From: Desulfovibrionaceae bacterium
Lineage (GTDB): Bacteria; Desulfobacterota; Desulfovibrionia; Desulfovibrionales; Desulfovibrionaceae
DNA length: 7,509 nucleotides
Direction: 5' to 3'
Assembly (NCBI GenBank): GCA_017613475.1
Contig: JAGADT010000182.1
Coordinates: 1-7,509, forward strand
Position numbers and translations under genes: made by a program. Numbering within the stretch: the first letter of the stretch is position 1; every line of letters starts with the position of its first letter. The notes below the pieces were generated by a model. The model saw only the letters and a list, made by a program, of their open reading frames with translations, was not told where the DNA came from and searched no databases. This document shows positions 5,689 through 7,509 of the stretch, one piece after another.

Positions 5689-7377
5689 ATGGATCAGCGC
5701 GAAACAGCCGGCGGCGAATCCCTGCCGCAGGAAAAAGACTGGCTGGAAACAGAAGGCCTGGATTTTACGGCGGCGCAGCCCCGCGCCGAAAGGCTGGACC
5801 GCCTGCTCCAGCAGCAGGAGGAGCTTGCCGCCTTTTCCCGCGAAAAGCTGAAGCAGGCCGTGCTTGACGGGCTCTGCCTTGTGGATGGCGAGCCCTGCGC
5901 CGACCCCTCGCGCAAGATCCGCCAGGGCCAGCGGATCATCTTTATCCCGCCTGCGCAGCACACGGAGCTTGCGCCTTCCCATGCGCCCGTTGACGTTGCG
6001 TATGAAGATGCCGACATCGCCGTTGTAAACAAGCCTGCGGGACTGACCGTCCACCCCTGCCCCAGCTGCACGGAAGAAACGCTGATCCACCGCCTGCTTG
6101 GGCGCTTCCCCAAGCTGGCTGAACAGGGGGGGCTCAGGCCCGGCATTGTGCACCGGCTGGATAAGGACACCAGCGGGCTCATGCTGGTTGCCTTAAGCGA
6201 ACGCGCCAGGCTGAAGCTCATCCAGGATTTTGCCGGGCGGAAGGTGCACAAGACCTACCTCGCCCTGGTCCGCGGCGTTCCCCCCCTGCAGGGGCAATGC
6301 GCGGAGCCTATCGGCAGGCACCCTCAGTGCAAGGTGAAAATGGCGGTCACGCCCTCCGGCCGCGAAGCGCTGACCGAATGGAAGCGCCTCTATGCCTCTG
6401 AAGACGGCCGATTTTCCCTGCTCGCGCTGCGCCTGCACACAGGCCGCACGCACCAGATCCGCGTGCACATGCAGCATGAAGGGTACCCCCTGCTGGGCGA
6501 CGCGCTGTACGGCGCCTCCCCAAAACCCGCCGCATGGCAAGACCCTGCCCCGCGGCAGATGCTGCATGCCTGGCGCCTTTCCTTCAGCCATCCTGTCACT
6601 GGGGAGGCGCTGGCGTTTGCCTGCCCGCCGCCGGACGATTTTTGGGAAACAGCCAGGCTCGCACACCGGCGCATGACGCGGCTCATCCTGACCGGCTGCC
6701 CGGGCTGCGGCAAATCAGCCTTCCTGCGCGCGCTGGAGGCGGAAGGCGTGCCCGTATGGAGCTCGGATGCCGAAGTGAAGCGCTTCTACGCACCCGGCGG
6801 CGAGGTGGCTTCCGTGCTTAGGATGCGCTACGGCAGCCGCTTTATCGCCGAGGACGGCAGCGTCAGCAAAGCCGCCCTTTCAAAAGCCATGAAGGAGGAA
6901 CCCGGCTTCAGGGCTTCCCTGGAAGGGATTGTGCACCCCCTGGTCGGCGCCTCACGGGAACGCTTTTTTGCACAGAACGAAGCGGCAGGGCTCATGCTGG
7001 CTGCGGCGGAAGTGCCCCTGTGGTTTGAAACGGCCGAAGCCCGCGCCAAAGCCGGGCACCCTGCCGCCGGGCCGACCATCGTGGCCGGCGTCCACTGCGA
7101 GCAGCCCGTGCGCTACAAGCGGCTGGCGGAAATCCGCGGCTGGACCCCCGAAACCATTGCCGCCATTGATTCCTGGCAATGGCCCGAAGCGCAGAAAATG
7201 GCTGCCTGCGACAGGGTGGTAGATAACAGCGGCACGCTGGAAGACCTGCAGCGGGCCACCGCCCTCCTGGTTCAGGACCTCCATAGGCAGATAGCGGAAA
7301 CAGAAGAGCGCTGGCTTTTGGATTTGCAGAAGCAGCTTGAAAACGAGCCCTGGGACTCAGCAGGCAGGCAGGAATAA
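5689..7377 (+). CDS. Bifunctional RluA/RluD-type pseudouridine synthase - dephospho-CoA kinase fusion
   Basis: This 562-residue cytoplasmic protein has two enzymes in one frame. Residues about 33-85 form an S4-like RNA-binding domain. Residues about 100-315 are an RluA-family pseudouridine synthase, with NKPAGLTVHP (114-123), HRLDKDTSGL (155-164; catalytic Asp158) and GRTHQIRVHM (252-261); it would isomerise uridines in rRNA or tRNA. Residues about 329-550 match dephospho-CoA kinase (CoaE), the last step of coenzyme A synthesis: P-loop GCPGCGKS (336-343), SSDAEV with Asp360, a VHPL motif (415-418), the LID segment with R475/R478/R483, and DNSG (512-515). Normal CoaE is about 200 residues and RluD about 320, so both halves appear complete. 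GAGG lies 8 nt before the ATG. Fusions of this kind are, as I recall, characteristic of Desulfovibrio relatives. No promoter was clear in the 191-bp gap upstream. Confidence 0.93.
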   Translation: MDQRETAGGESLPQEKDWLETEGLDFTAAQPRAERLDRLLQQQEELAAFSREKLKQAVLDGLCLVDGEPCADPSRKIRQGQRIIFIPPAQHTELAPSHAPVDVAYEDADIAVVNKPAGLTVHPCPSCTEETLIHRLLGRFPKLAEQGGLRPGIVHRLDKDTSGLMLVALSERARLKLIQDFAGRKVHKTYLALVRGVPPLQGQCAEPIGRHPQCKVKMAVTPSGREALTEWKRLYASEDGRFSLLALRLHTGRTHQIRVHMQHEGYPLLGDALYGASPKPAAWQDPAPRQMLHAWRLSFSHPVTGEALAFACPPPDDFWETARLAHRRMTRLILTGCPGCGKSAFLRALEAEGVPVWSSDAEVKRFYAPGGEVASVLRMRYGSRFIAEDGSVSKAALSKAMKEEPGFRASLEGIVHPLVGASRERFFAQNEAAGLMLAAAEVPLWFETAEARAKAGHPAAGPTIVAGVHCEQPVRYKRLAEIRGWTPETIAAIDSWQWPEAQKMAACDRVVDNSGTLEDLQRATALLVQDLHRQIAETEERWLLDLQKQLENEPWDSAGRQE

Positions 7378-7419
7378 ACACGCGTCCCACAGCCTGCTTC
7401 ACCGTTAAAAGCCCGGGAC

Positions 7420-7437
7420 CTGTTTCACGTGAAACAG
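7420..7437. promoter_or_regulatory. parS: parS centromere site (ParB/Spo0J binding)
   Basis: TGTTTCACGTGAAACA at 7421-7436 is identical to the 16-bp bacterial parS consensus, and flanking C/G extends the palindrome to 18 bp. ParB loads here as a CTP-dependent clamp and spreads to organise the origin region for segregation by ParA and SMC. The site lies 43 bp past the stop of the coaE fusion in non-coding DNA, and no parA or parB gene is in the window. Such sites cluster near the replication origin, so this segment is probably origin-proximal. Confidence 0.9.
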
Positions 7438-7509
7438 CACTGGAGCAGGAAGGCGCCGGCGCCAGGATATCCAAAGGCCGCTTAACTCCACAGGCACAAC
7501 ACCACCCAC
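7438..7509. other. Non-coding right edge of window
   Basis: No gene, RNA or convincing promoter is recognised here. The only structure is a 12-bp GC palindrome, GGCGCCGGCGCC, at 7452-7463, which could be a hairpin or chance in GC-rich DNA. It is not followed by a T run, so there is no clear terminator for the coaE fusion in view. Confidence 0.5.

Noticed and set aside
5552..5851. 99-codon plus-strand frame starting MKKNCG
   Set aside because: It overlaps the start of the fusion gene in another frame and has no recognisable domain or good ribosome site.
5428..6153. 241-codon minus-strand open frame
   Set aside because: It is antisense to the S4/RluA part of the fusion and carries no known motif; it is a shadow of the GC-rich third-position bias.
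7420..7437. Reading the 18-bp palindrome as a terminator for the coaE fusion
   Set aside because: It has no unpaired loop and no T run, and its sequence matches parS exactly, which is the better explanation.

Overview
The window reads like a chromosomal segment from a GC-rich, Gram-negative anaerobe, most plausibly a Desulfovibrio-type deltaproteobacterium (Desulfovibrionaceae). This is an inference from gene content: a pseudouridine synthase fused to dephospho-CoA kinase, a DUF1847 cysteine-rich protein, and a PP-loop/NFACT-R-like thiouridylase-type protein. No rRNA, tRNA, CRISPR array or insertion sequence was seen.

Left two thirds (1-4757), all on the minus strand and so read from right to left: a nitrate/sulfonate/taurine-type ABC importer made of permease (3801-4757), ATPase (3025-3807) and periplasmic binding protein (1965-2993), then a DUF1847 protein (1239-1898). 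After a 214-bp structured gap comes a PP-loop ATPase related to tRNA thiouridylases (1024 to beyond the left edge). The first four genes are tightly spaced (7-bp overlap, then gaps of 31 and 66 bp) and look like one operon. The transported substrate cannot be read from the sequence.

Central divergent region (4758-5077, 320 bp without a gene): a good sigma70-type promoter drives the ABC operon leftward (-35 at 4914-4919, -10 at 4890-4895). Two copies of the same palindrome, AACCTA-N9-TAGGTT, lie at its start site (4864-4884) and 72 bp downstream in the leader (4792-4812). This looks like a paired operator for a repressor that is not encoded here. A separate rightward promoter (5020-5048) serves a small DUF1232 membrane protein (5078-5497).

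Right part (5498-7509), plus strand: a bulged GC-rich hairpin follows the DUF1232 gene. Then comes a 562-residue fusion of an RluA/RluD-type rRNA pseudouridine synthase with dephospho-CoA kinase (5689-7377). The final 132 bp hold no gene that I can see, but contain a perfect 16-bp parS site (7421-7436). This suggests the window lies in the ParB-loaded, origin-proximal part of the chromosome.

The strongest items for follow-up are the twin operators in front of the importer/DUF1847 operon, the operon itself as an uncharacterised uptake system, and the parS site next to the coaE fusion.
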